Position numbers and translations under genes: made by a program. From Nitrospirota bacterium (GTDB taxonomy: Bacteria; Nitrospirota; Nitrospiria; Nitrospirales; UBA8639): a stretch of 9,746 bases of DNA. Positions 1 to 6,331 of the stretch are shown in pieces. Location of the stretch: positions 1 to 9,746 of the forward strand of contig JAOUNC010000066.1 in assembly GCA_029881175.1 (NCBI GenBank). The letters are read 5' to 3'. Each line of letters starts with the position of its first letter. Position 1 is the first letter of the stretch. Under the pieces are notes generated by a model that saw only the letters and a program-made list of their open reading frames with translations, did no database searches and was not told the DNA's origin.

Positions 1-60
1 TTTTTTGACATCTTTTATTTTTTTGGTTTTTTGGTGCCTAGGGGCTAGGTAAATGGCTGT
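1..60. other. T-rich leader with short inverted repeat
   Basis: The first ~36 bases are very T-rich on the plus strand (runs of 6 to 7 T). They are followed by a short inverted repeat, CCTAG (37-41), GGG, CTAGG (45-49). The T-runs could be the tail of a terminator for a gene left of the window, but no stem precedes them inside the window. A TTGACA at 5-10 has no convincing -10 partner. No gene is visible here. Confidence 0.3.
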
Positions 61-68
61 TTTCGTTC

Positions 69-97
69 TTGACAATTTTCGATACAATGAATTAAAT
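69..97 (+). promoter_or_regulatory. Probable sigma70-type promoter of the Rrf2 gene
   Basis: A perfect -35 hexamer TTGACA lies at 69-74. With a 17-bp spacer it pairs with TTAAAT at 92-97, a 4/6 match to TATAAT. Transcription would start near 104, leaving a ~28-nt leader before the ATG at 132. An alternative -10, TATACT at 97-102, is a better hexamer but would need a 22-bp spacer. The region is AT-rich, as expected for a promoter. Confidence 0.6.
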
Positions 98-128
98 ATA
101 CTATTCCTATCGTTTTAGTATGAATTAA
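88..128. promoter_or_regulatory. Candidate operator (inverted and direct repeats at the promoter)
   Basis: Two repeat patterns overlap the -10/start region just before the regulator gene. One is the inverted repeat ATACTA (98-103), 12 bp, TAGTAT (116-121), which makes a 24-bp dyad. The other is a direct repeat, TGAATTAA at 88-95 and 121-128. Rrf2 proteins bind as dimers to dyads of roughly this size, often over their own promoters, so autoregulation is plausible. The site is inferred from position and symmetry only. No matching copy was found in the 588-696 gap before the reductase gene. Confidence 0.4.
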
Positions 129-131
129 GCA

Positions 132-587
132 ATGAACCGATTTCCCATTAAAGTGACGTACGGAATTATGGCCACAATCGAGCTTGCGCGCCATGGCCGG
201 TCAACCCCGCTTCAAGCGAAGACCATCGCTAAGCAACAAGGCATTCCTGCTCGATTTATTGAACAAATCCTTCAAGGGTTGAAGCAGGCGGGCATTGTGC
301 GAAGTCTTCGAGGCGCTCAGGGGGGATATACGCTAGCTCAAGACCCCCAACAAATATCCTTGGCGGAACTGGTCAATTCAATGAACGGGGCAGGAAGGCC
401 ATCATCCATGGCAAATGGATCAACGGAGCAGAGTGAAAATCCGCAGGCCTCGAACACACTTCTGTCAAACATTTGGGCACAAGTTCAGGAAGCCGAACAA
501 GCGGTTCTTCGAGTGATTTCACTTCAAACCTTGGTCGAGCAGTATCAAAAGCTCGAATCCCAGCGCAGCTTGATGTATCATATTTAG
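132..587 (+). CDS. Rrf2-family transcriptional regulator (cysteine-free, CymR-like)
   Basis: This 151-residue protein is of normal length for Rrf2 regulators. The winged helix-turn-helix fills residues ~1-80. The family-typical recognition helix is around RFIEQILQGLKQAGIV (41-56), followed by the wing motif SLRGAQGGYTLA, and the C-terminal part contains a predicted dimerisation helix. The protein has no cysteine at all, so it cannot bind the Fe-S cluster used by IscR, NsrR or RsrR. In that respect it resembles CymR-type Rrf2 proteins that sense cysteine supply through partner proteins or metabolites. Its place directly upstream of, and co-directional with, the sulfate-assimilation genes makes it the likely local regulator of that operon. 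The ATG at 132 lacks a clear Shine-Dalgarno; an ATG at 120 is followed at once by a stop. The fold is confident; the target and signal are inferred. Confidence 0.88.
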   Translation: MNRFPIKVTYGIMATIELARHGRSTPLQAKTIAKQQGIPARFIEQILQGLKQAGIVRSLRGAQGGYTLAQDPQQISLAELVNSMNGAGRPSSMANGSTEQSENPQASNTLLSNIWAQVQEAEQAVLRVISLQTLVEQYQKLESQRSLMYHI

Positions 588-696
588 CTTCGCTATTGAT
601 AAAAAGATTCACGGTATCGCCGAACGCCCTTAATACAAGATGTTTACGCGCCCAATTTAGCCCTTCTGACCACTATCTGCCATTTGGAGAAAGACC

Positions 697-3213
697 ATGA
701 GCACCTCACCAGCAACTACCAGACCTCCCATTCAGACGATTCCCATTCCTCAGGAAATTCTTGAGGAAATTGAAACCTTCGAAGATGAGGTGGCTCGACT
801 TCAATCCGGTGATACCCTACTTGATACCTTTAAGCCCTTTCGCCTGCAATACGGCATCTACGGACAACGCCAACCAGATGTCCAAATGATCCGCATCAAA
901 ATTCCCTTTGGCGGACTCACAGCCAATCAATTACGGCAGGTGGCTGATATCACCGATACCTATGCGACGGGCGTCGGTCATGTGACGACTCGCCAAGATA
1001 TTCAATTACACTTCGTGCCGCTTTCCCAAGTCGGCACCATTATGCGGAAATTGGCAGAAGTAGACTTGACGACACGGGAAGCCTGCGCCAATACGGTTCG
1101 AAACGTCACCGCTTGTGCTCTCGCTGGCGTCTGCCCGGGAGAGGTCTTCGATGTCACACCCTATGCCAAGACGGTGGCGTATCATTTATTGAGAAATCCG
1201 CTGAACCAAAGTCTCCCCCGGAAATTCAAAATTGCCTTTTCCGGCTGCAAGCAGGATTGCGCGTTGACCCCCATTCACGACGTGGGTTTACTGGCCGCAC
1301 GGAATGCCGAAGGCACCATTGGCTTCAAGATGGTCGTCGGGGGTGGATTGGGGTCCACTCCTCGCCTCGCAAAAACGCTTCGGGAATTTGTCCCAATGGA
1401 AGAACTCATTCCCTCAATCGAAGCCATGTTGAAGGTGTTTGATAATTTGGGCAATCGCAAAAATCGTAGCAAGGCCCGAATGAAGTTCATCTTGGATAAA
1501 TTAGGTTTTGAGGAATTCGCGCAACGCTGGAAAGACACGTATGAGAGCATGATTCAATCTGGTGCCACGAAGTTGGGATTGATCCCGGGTCTGTACCCTG
1601 ATGATCCCCCACTCATGATGCCTACAAAAAACGGGAATGGCACATCGGCCCCAAGCAACGGGAATGCCCAGATTCATGGCTCGTCACAAAATGGCGCGAC
1701 GACGTCCTCTCCCGATGACTACAGGGCTTGGTGCGCAACCAATGTCATCGCGCAACGCCAACCAGGATTTAACGCTGCCGTTGTTCGACTCCCTTCTGGT
1801 GATATCACGACGGAACAAATGTTCGTGTTGGCCGATCTGGCTGATCGCTATGCCAACGGGAATACCCGAACCACTATTAGCCAAAACATGATTGTTCGAT
1901 GGATTTCGGATAACCAGCTCCCTCACTTTTATGATGAATTGGTGGCTCATGGATTAGGCGATCCTGGAGCCGAATGTGTCGAGGACATTGTCTCCTGCCC
2001 TGGGACGGATACCTGTGGATTGGGCATCACATCCTCCAAGGGCCTTGCTCGAGCCTTAGCCGAAGTATTTCCGGCCGGCAAAACACCTGATGACCTCAAG
2101 GGCGTCGATGTCAAAATTAGTGGATGCCACAATTCCTGTGCCCAGCATCATATTGCGACGATTGGTCTGCATGGAGTCGGTAAACGCATTGGAGACCATG
2201 TGGCTCCAGTGTATGAGCTGCATCTAGGTGGTCAAGTCAACGGCACGGCGAAAATTGGGCAATTGATTGTGAAGGTGCCGGCGAAAAATGTACCCGCCGC
2301 TGTCCAGCATCTATTGGACCTCTATCGACGAACACGAAATGACGGAGAATCGCTCCAGACCTTTATCAATCGAACGGGCAAAGCCACGCTCAAAGACGAA
2401 CTCATTCCGTTTACCATCCTGCCTTCATACCAGGAGGATCAGGAATTTTATTTCGATTGGGAAGGAGACGAGGAATTTTCGGTCGAGGATTTAGGGCCGG
2501 GTGAATGTGCCGGTGGCGCACTGGAGATGATCGATAATCGAATCCTTGAGGCCGAGCAAGGGCTCTACCAAGCACGGCTCCTGGCAGACAAACACCAATA
2601 TGCCATCGCCATCAATTTAGCTTACCGCGCGGTGGTTTCTGGCGCGAAAGCCATTCTCGTAACAGAAGGCATCGATCCCAACACCGATGCCGATACCTTA
2701 ATGGAATTCGACACCATGATTCGCGCGAAAAATCTCATGCCAGCTGAATACCATAACGTGGCCACAAAATTCGGCGATCTCGGCACCAAAGACGCCTCCG
2801 CAGACTTTACCCAAAGCAAACTCACCTTTGCCAAAGGGTTTGTCGACGTTTGTCGAACGGTCACGGAACAAATCGGGCAGGATCTGAAACTTATCCCCGT
2901 GGAATTGGGAGCCGAACAAACCGCACCCCCGACAGTTACACCCGCTCACCCCGAGCCACCGCCTTCCTCGGCTGGAAATGCCGAGGTCTATGACTTACGA
3001 GGCGTGGCCTGTCCCATGAACTATGTGAAAACGAAATTAAAATTAGAAATGATGGACGACGGCGAACAACTGGAAGTCTGGCTTGATGCCGGCGACCCCA
3101 TTCGCAACGTCCCGGCCAGTCTTCGAAATGATGGGCATAAAGTGCTCCAGCAAGAACCTATGGATTCTGATCAACAACATTTCAAAGTCCTTGTCGAAAA
3201 GGTTGAGGGCTAG
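697..3213 (+). CDS. Ferredoxin-type sulfite (nitrite) reductase fused to HEPN-like and TusA domains
   Basis: This 838-residue fusion reduces sulfite to sulfide (or nitrite to ammonia) with siroheme and a 4Fe-4S cluster; the operon favours sulfite. Residues ~45-300 and ~345-570 are the two pseudo-repeated NiR/SiR halves, joined by an Asn/Gly/Ser-rich linker (~310-340). Active-site basic residues equivalent to those of E. coli CysI are visible: R99 in TTRQ, R135, and K176/K178 in RKFK. The classical cluster ligands are C434, C440, C477 and C481. A second full tetrad, C140/C146/C184/C188, sits in the first half. Residues ~585-735 are helical and HEPN-like (AR-LL-DKH-YAIAINLAYRA, then KAILVTEGI). 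After a Pro-rich linker (~740-760), residues 763-838 form a TusA/SirA-like domain with acceptor Cys 772 in DLRGVACPM. The start is set by GGAG at 686-689, 7 nt before the ATG. No CysJ gene is present, so ferredoxin is the probable donor. Confidence 0.92.
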   Translation: MSTSPATTRPPIQTIPIPQEILEEIETFEDEVARLQSGDTLLDTFKPFRLQYGIYGQRQPDVQMIRIKIPFGGLTANQLRQVADITDTYATGVGHVTTRQDIQLHFVPLSQVGTIMRKLAEVDLTTREACANTVRNVTACALAGVCPGEVFDVTPYAKTVAYHLLRNPLNQSLPRKFKIAFSGCKQDCALTPIHDVGLLAARNAEGTIGFKMVVGGGLGSTPRLAKTLREFVPMEELIPSIEAMLKVFDNLGNRKNRSKARMKFILDKLGFEEFAQRWKDTYESMIQSGATKLGLIPGLYPDDPPLMMPTKNGNGTSAPSNGNAQIHGSSQNGATTSSPDDYRAWCATNVIAQRQPGFNAAVVRLPSGDITTEQMFVLADLADRYANGNTRTTISQNMIVRWISDNQLPHFYDELVAHGLGDPGAECVEDIVSCPGTDTCGLGITSSKGLARALAEVFPAGKTPDDLKGVDVKISGCHNSCAQHHIATIGLHGVGKRIGDHVAPVYELHLGGQVNGTAKIGQLIVKVPAKNVPAAVQHLLDLYRRTRNDGESLQTFINRTGKATLKDELIPFTILPSYQEDQEFYFDWEGDEEFSVEDLGPGECAGGALEMIDNRILEAEQGLYQARLLADKHQYAIAINLAYRAVVSGAKAILVTEGIDPNTDADTLMEFDTMIRAKNLMPAEYHNVATKFGDLGTKDASADFTQSKLTFAKGFVDVCRTVTEQIGQDLKLIPVELGAEQTAPPTVTPAHPEPPPSSAGNAEVYDLRGVACPMNYVKTKLKLEMMDDGEQLEVWLDAGDPIRNVPASLRNDGHKVLQQEPMDSDQQHFKVLVEKVEG

Positions 3214-3221
3214 AGCTGGCC

Positions 3222-3950
3222 ATGCTGTCTCCATCCGTCAATACACAACCCTCGCCGGACGCGCTGGCAAAATTGAGCCAATCGCTTGAAGGTCAGACCC
3301 CAAGCCAGATTCTGGAAACGGCATTGGCGCAACATGGGCCTCGCATCATTTTGGCCTGCAGCTTTGGCGCAGAGGATGTCGTGCTTGTCGACATGATGAT
3401 GCAGATCAACCCCCGAAGCATGCTGTTTTATCTGGACACCGGCTTTTTATTTCCCGAAACCTATGCCGTTCGCGATCGAATCATCAACCATTATCAATTA
3501 TCAGACGAACAAATTATCCAGATGACCTCGGCACTGAGCCCAGCCGAGCAAGCCGCACAACATGGCGAAGGGCTCTGGCTTCGAAACCCGGACCAATGCT
3601 GCGAGATCCGCAAAATCGAACCCTTAAGGCGTATCCTCAAAGATTATGCCGCATGGATCACCGGGATTCGGCGCGATCAATCTCCTACCCGCGCCAATGC
3701 CGGCCTGGTGGAGTGGGATGCCAAGTTCGGCCTGGTGAAATTCAATCCGCTGGCCACATGGTCATGGAACCAGGTTTGGGAATATATTCGCACGCACCAG
3801 GTGCCCTACAACGAACTTCATGACCGGCATTTTCCAAGTATCGGCTGTACCCACTGTACCGCTCCCGTCATGCCCGGCGAGGATCCACGATCAGGACGTT
3901 GGCAACAGTCGGAAAAGACCGAATGCGGGCTCCATCGCTCGGGAAGTTGA
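3222..3950 (+). CDS. cysH: Assimilatory adenylyl-sulfate (APS) reductase, 4Fe-4S type
   Basis: This 242-residue cytosolic PP-loop enzyme reduces activated sulfate to sulfite with thioredoxin or glutaredoxin. The modified PP-loop is SFGAEDVV (47-54). The substrate-binding region TGIRRDQSPTR lies at 147-157, and the C-terminal catalytic cysteine is C235 in the ECGLH motif. C126-C127 and C209-x2-C212 form the CC...CxxC ligand set of a 4Fe-4S cluster. In this family that set marks enzymes that use APS, whereas PAPS reductases such as E. coli CysH lack it. The length is normal and the conserved C-terminus is intact. The ATG lies 8 nt after the stop of the reductase, with GAGGG at 3205-3209 upstream inside the end of that gene. 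The dead kinase tail of the CysN nearby supports an APS-only route. Confidence 0.95.
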   Translation: MLSPSVNTQPSPDALAKLSQSLEGQTPSQILETALAQHGPRIILACSFGAEDVVLVDMMMQINPRSMLFYLDTGFLFPETYAVRDRIINHYQLSDEQIIQMTSALSPAEQAAQHGEGLWLRNPDQCCEIRKIEPLRRILKDYAAWITGIRRDQSPTRANAGLVEWDAKFGLVKFNPLATWSWNQVWEYIRTHQVPYNELHDRHFPSIGCTHCTAPVMPGEDPRSGRWQQSEKTECGLHRSGS

Positions 3951-3992
3951 GCAGTACACACCATCGTTCACCACATAGATAACGTGAGAGTT

Positions 3993-3997
3993 GGAGG
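3993..3997 (+). promoter_or_regulatory. Shine-Dalgarno that fixes a GTG start
   Basis: GGAGG lies 6 nt upstream of a GTG at 4004-4006. It is the strongest ribosome-binding site in the cluster and supports GTG as the true start of the DsrE-like gene. The gene sits after a 53-nt gap, the largest inside the operon apart from the one following the regulator. Confidence 0.75.
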
Positions 3998-4003
3998 CAA
4001 TCA

Positions 4004-4417
4004 GTGAAAAAAGTGGCGGTTATTATTACTCGTGGAGGATTTAACAACCTCCTGCAAGCCTGTGAATGGATAGCCCTCGCGGCCGCGAGCGGAATAGAAG
4101 TCAGTGGATATTTCCGGGATGAAGCAGCCGGCCGCATGAGCCAAACCAAAATCAAAGAACTCACCATGTCAAAAGGCTATCAAGGTCGAGAGTCGTTCAT
4201 GCGTGACCTGTTACGTGAGGAAAAGAAAGCGGATCTCTGCGGTATTCTTCAACAGGTCAAAGAAACCGGAAACGTGAAGTTATCAGTCTGTAAAGACTCT
4301 CTTCGCTATTTTAATTTGAGACCAGAAGACCTGATTCCCGAATTAGACGAAGTCCAAACCGCCGAAGCCTTTTGGAAGGAAGCCGTCCTCCCGGCAGACC
4401 AGGTGTTAACGTTTTGA
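4004..4417 (+). CDS. DsrE/DsrF-like (TusD fold) sulfur-transfer protein
   Basis: This 137-residue protein begins with the typical first beta strand of the DsrE fold, MKKVAVIITRGG, followed by a helix rich in Ala and hydrophobics (residues ~14-30, NNLLQACEWIALAAASG). Near the C-terminus the strand VKLSVC (91-96) is followed by the usual DL-x-PELDEV segment; C96 is at the position where DsrE-like proteins carry their persulfide cysteine. Other cysteines are C20 and C79. Family members (TusBCD, DsrEFH) relay sulfane sulfur between partner proteins such as TusA. Here a TusA domain is fused to the reductase two genes upstream, so a relay pair is plausible. Some relatives have no known role, so the function is inferred. 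Its stop TGA (4415-4417) overlaps the TTG start of the next gene. Confidence 0.78.
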   Translation: MKKVAVIITRGGFNNLLQACEWIALAAASGIEVSGYFRDEAAGRMSQTKIKELTMSKGYQGRESFMRDLLREEKKADLCGILQQVKETGNVKLSVCKDSLRYFNLRPEDLIPELDEVQTAEAFWKEAVLPADQVLTF

Positions 4418-5532
4418 TAAATACCCTTTCTATGGACCAACTGATTGCCAAAATCGGCAAGGGGCTAAAAGGCGCCAAGGACTTAACCTGGGAAGAGGCG
4501 AAATTCGCCCTAGTCGCCATGATTGAGGGACAAGCCACGGCCGTCCAAATTGGGGCCTTTCTCATGGCGATGCGAATTAAAACCGAATCCATCGGAGAAT
4601 TGGCTGCCTTTACGGCAACCGCTCGAAAGTACGGTGCCCCGATTCAATTTCCCGATTCCACGCACAGGGTCGATATCCCGCTGTATGCAGAGAAGCATAA
4701 TACGATTCATGTCGTGATCGCTGCCTCAATTGTCGCCGCTGCCGCTGGCGCAAAAATGTTCATGCATGGGGTGGATAATCCATGCCTCGACTACGATCTT
4801 CATCATCTCCTGCAATATTTGAAACTGCCCATTGCCCAGTCAGCCCATGAAGCGATTGAGCAGGGAACCCAACAGCCTTGGGTCTACATGGATCTAGCCG
4901 GGTACCACGCCCCGTTAACCAAGTTATTAGATCTTCGCCAGGAGTTCGGCTTACAAAATCTGGCACATCAAATTGCCAGACTGCTCAATCCTGCTCAGCT
5001 CCCCTCACAGGTTATTGGGATTGCGCATCCTCCCTATCTCAGCAAAATGGTGGAAGCCCTGGATATGCTGCAAACCCCTCGAGCCCTCATTATTCAAGGG
5101 GTGGAAGGGTTTCCGGAACTTTCCTTATCCGCATCTTCATCCGCCCGTGAACTACGGAGTGGGCACATTTCTCCCTTAATCTTCCGCCCGGAAGATGCCG
5201 GATTCCGGTTTGGGTCCTTCCAAGCCATGAGCAGCAAAACGGGATCACTTGATCCTACCGCCGCTTCAGGGAGGCTGGAACGCGAAGGACAGACTATTGT
5301 CCAATTGCTGGGAAATCGCCTACAAGGTGATCAGCGCGCCTGGGTCATTTTTAATGCGGCGTTACTGATCTATGCGGCAGGCCTAGCTCCGTCTCTGGCC
5401 AAGGCGACACCTCTGGCCCATGACATGCTTGATTCGGGAAAGGCCAACGCCTTGTTTCAGAATCTTGCCGCCACACCAGCTCGTCCATCTCAACGCCCTG
5501 ACTCACTCTCATCACCGATGGTGACTGCATGA
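4414..5532 (+). CDS. TrpD2/YbiB-type protein of the anthranilate phosphoribosyltransferase superfamily
   Basis: The N-terminal helical domain ([17 protein letters not shown], then [19 protein letters not shown]) is classical for glycosyltransferase family 3/TrpD. The PRPP-binding GTGGD loop of true TrpD is missing: after VDIP the sequence reads [12 protein letters not shown], followed by an Ala-rich helix and FMHG. This matches the TrpD2/YbiB branch, whose E. coli member has been described as nucleic-acid binding with no anthranilate activity. It is therefore unlikely to be a tryptophan gene, and no other trp gene is present. The TTG at 4414 overlaps the stop of the previous gene (TTGA) and has AGGTG at 4401-4405, 8 nt upstream, giving 372 residues. 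The ATG at 4432 matches the family N-terminus but has no ribosome site; a TTG at 4372 is also open. Its role in sulfur assimilation is unknown. Confidence 0.8.
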   Translation: MINTLSMDQLIAKIGKGLKGAKDLTWEEAKFALVAMIEGQATAVQIGAFLMAMRIKTESIGELAAFTATARKYGAPIQFPDSTHRVDIPLYAEKHNTIHVVIAASIVAAAAGAKMFMHGVDNPCLDYDLHHLLQYLKLPIAQSAHEAIEQGTQQPWVYMDLAGYHAPLTKLLDLRQEFGLQNLAHQIARLLNPAQLPSQVIGIAHPPYLSKMVEALDMLQTPRALIIQGVEGFPELSLSASSSARELRSGHISPLIFRPEDAGFRFGSFQAMSSKTGSLDPTAASGRLEREGQTIVQLLGNRLQGDQRAWVIFNAALLIYAAGLAPSLAKATPLAHDMLDSGKANALFQNLAATPARPSQRPDSLSSPMVTA

Positions 5533-6329
5533 AACACATTCGTCAATTAGAAGATCAAAGCGTCTATATTCTCCGCGAAGCTTATAAGAATTTCGATAAC
5601 CTGGCCATGCTGTGGTCCATGGGAAAAGACTCCACAGTGTTATTGTGGCTGGCACGCAAAGCGTTTTTTGGACATGTCCCCTTTCCCCTGCTCCACGTGG
5701 ATACCAGTTACAAAATCCCGGAGATGATTGAATATCGTGACCGACTAGCTCGGGAATGGCGATTAAACCTGGTTGTCGGCCAAAACAAAAAAGCCTTGGC
5801 CGAAGGAATGAATCATGAAAAAGGCCGCGTCGCCTGTTGCACCGCATTAAAAACAGAAGGGTTGAAACTCTTGCTCGCAGAAAAAGGGTATACCGGAGTA
5901 ATTCTGGGCGTCCGATCCGACGAGGATGCGACCCGCGCCAAAGAACGCTATTTTTCTCCTCGGGATAAAAATAACGAATGGGATTTTCGCGATCAACCGC
6001 CTGAGCTCTGGGATCAATATAAAATTACGTTTCCGCCTGGCACGCATATTCGCATTCATCCCTTGCTGGATTGGACGGAAATTAATATTTGGGAATACAT
6101 CAAACTGGAAAACATTCCCTTCTTAGATAATCTCTATTTGGATCAGGGAACCGGACAACGCTACCGCAGCCTAGGATGCGCGCCTTGCACGTCTCCCATT
6201 CAATCCACTGCCAAAAACGTCGATGAGGTCCTCATTGAGTTGCGGAACAGTCACGTGGCCGAACGAGCCGGGCGTGCACAAGACGAAGGGCGCGGCATGG
6301 AACAATTACGCAAAGACGGGTATATGTAG
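5529..6329 (+). CDS. cysD: Sulfate adenylyltransferase (ATP sulfurylase) subunit 2
   Basis: CysD makes APS and pyrophosphate from ATP and sulfate in complex with the GTPase CysN, whose gene follows 2 nt later. This 266-residue protein is somewhat shorter than E. coli CysD (302). The PP-loop SMGKDS is at 30-35. Family blocks are KTEGLK (108-113), [20 protein letters not shown] (127-146), DQPPELW (155-161), [10 protein letters not shown] (181-190) and a C-terminal [18 protein letters not shown]. Unusually it has C103-C104 and C217-x2-C220, placed like the CC...CxxC cluster ligands of APS reductase; E. coli CysD lacks this set. The ECGLH tail of CysH is absent, so it is not a second reductase. 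The start overlaps the preceding stop (ATGA, 5529-5532), which suggests translational coupling. Confidence 0.94.
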   Translation: MKHIRQLEDQSVYILREAYKNFDNLAMLWSMGKDSTVLLWLARKAFFGHVPFPLLHVDTSYKIPEMIEYRDRLAREWRLNLVVGQNKKALAEGMNHEKGRVACCTALKTEGLKLLLAEKGYTGVILGVRSDEDATRAKERYFSPRDKNNEWDFRDQPPELWDQYKITFPPGTHIRIHPLLDWTEINIWEYIKLENIPFLDNLYLDQGTGQRYRSLGCAPCTSPIQSTAKNVDEVLIELRNSHVAERAGRAQDEGRGMEQLRKDGYM

Positions 6330-6331
6330 TC

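Noticed and set aside
596..640. Possible second promoter before the reductase (TTGATA at 596-601)
   Set aside because: No -10-like hexamer at proper spacing; the nearby TTAATA at 626-635 is too far from it.
473..700. Plus-strand 75-codon frame bridging the regulator and the reductase gene
   Set aside because: It is out of frame with the clear Rrf2 coding sequence, has no family motif and would overlap the start of the reductase.
4372..4413. Upstream extension of the TrpD2-like gene to the TTG at 4372
   Set aside because: It would overlap 46 nt of the DsrE-like gene. The extra residues do not resemble the family N-terminus, which begins close to the ATG at 4432.
4414..5532. Annotation as anthranilate phosphoribosyltransferase TrpD
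   Set aside because: The GTGGD PRPP-binding loop is absent and no tryptophan genes are nearby; the sequence fits the TrpD2/YbiB branch better.
5529..6329. Reading the CysD as a second APS/PAPS reductase because of its CC and CxxC
   Set aside because: It has the CysD-specific PP-loop [24 protein letters not shown] and C-terminal motifs, lacks the catalytic ECGLH tail, and is followed at once by cysN.
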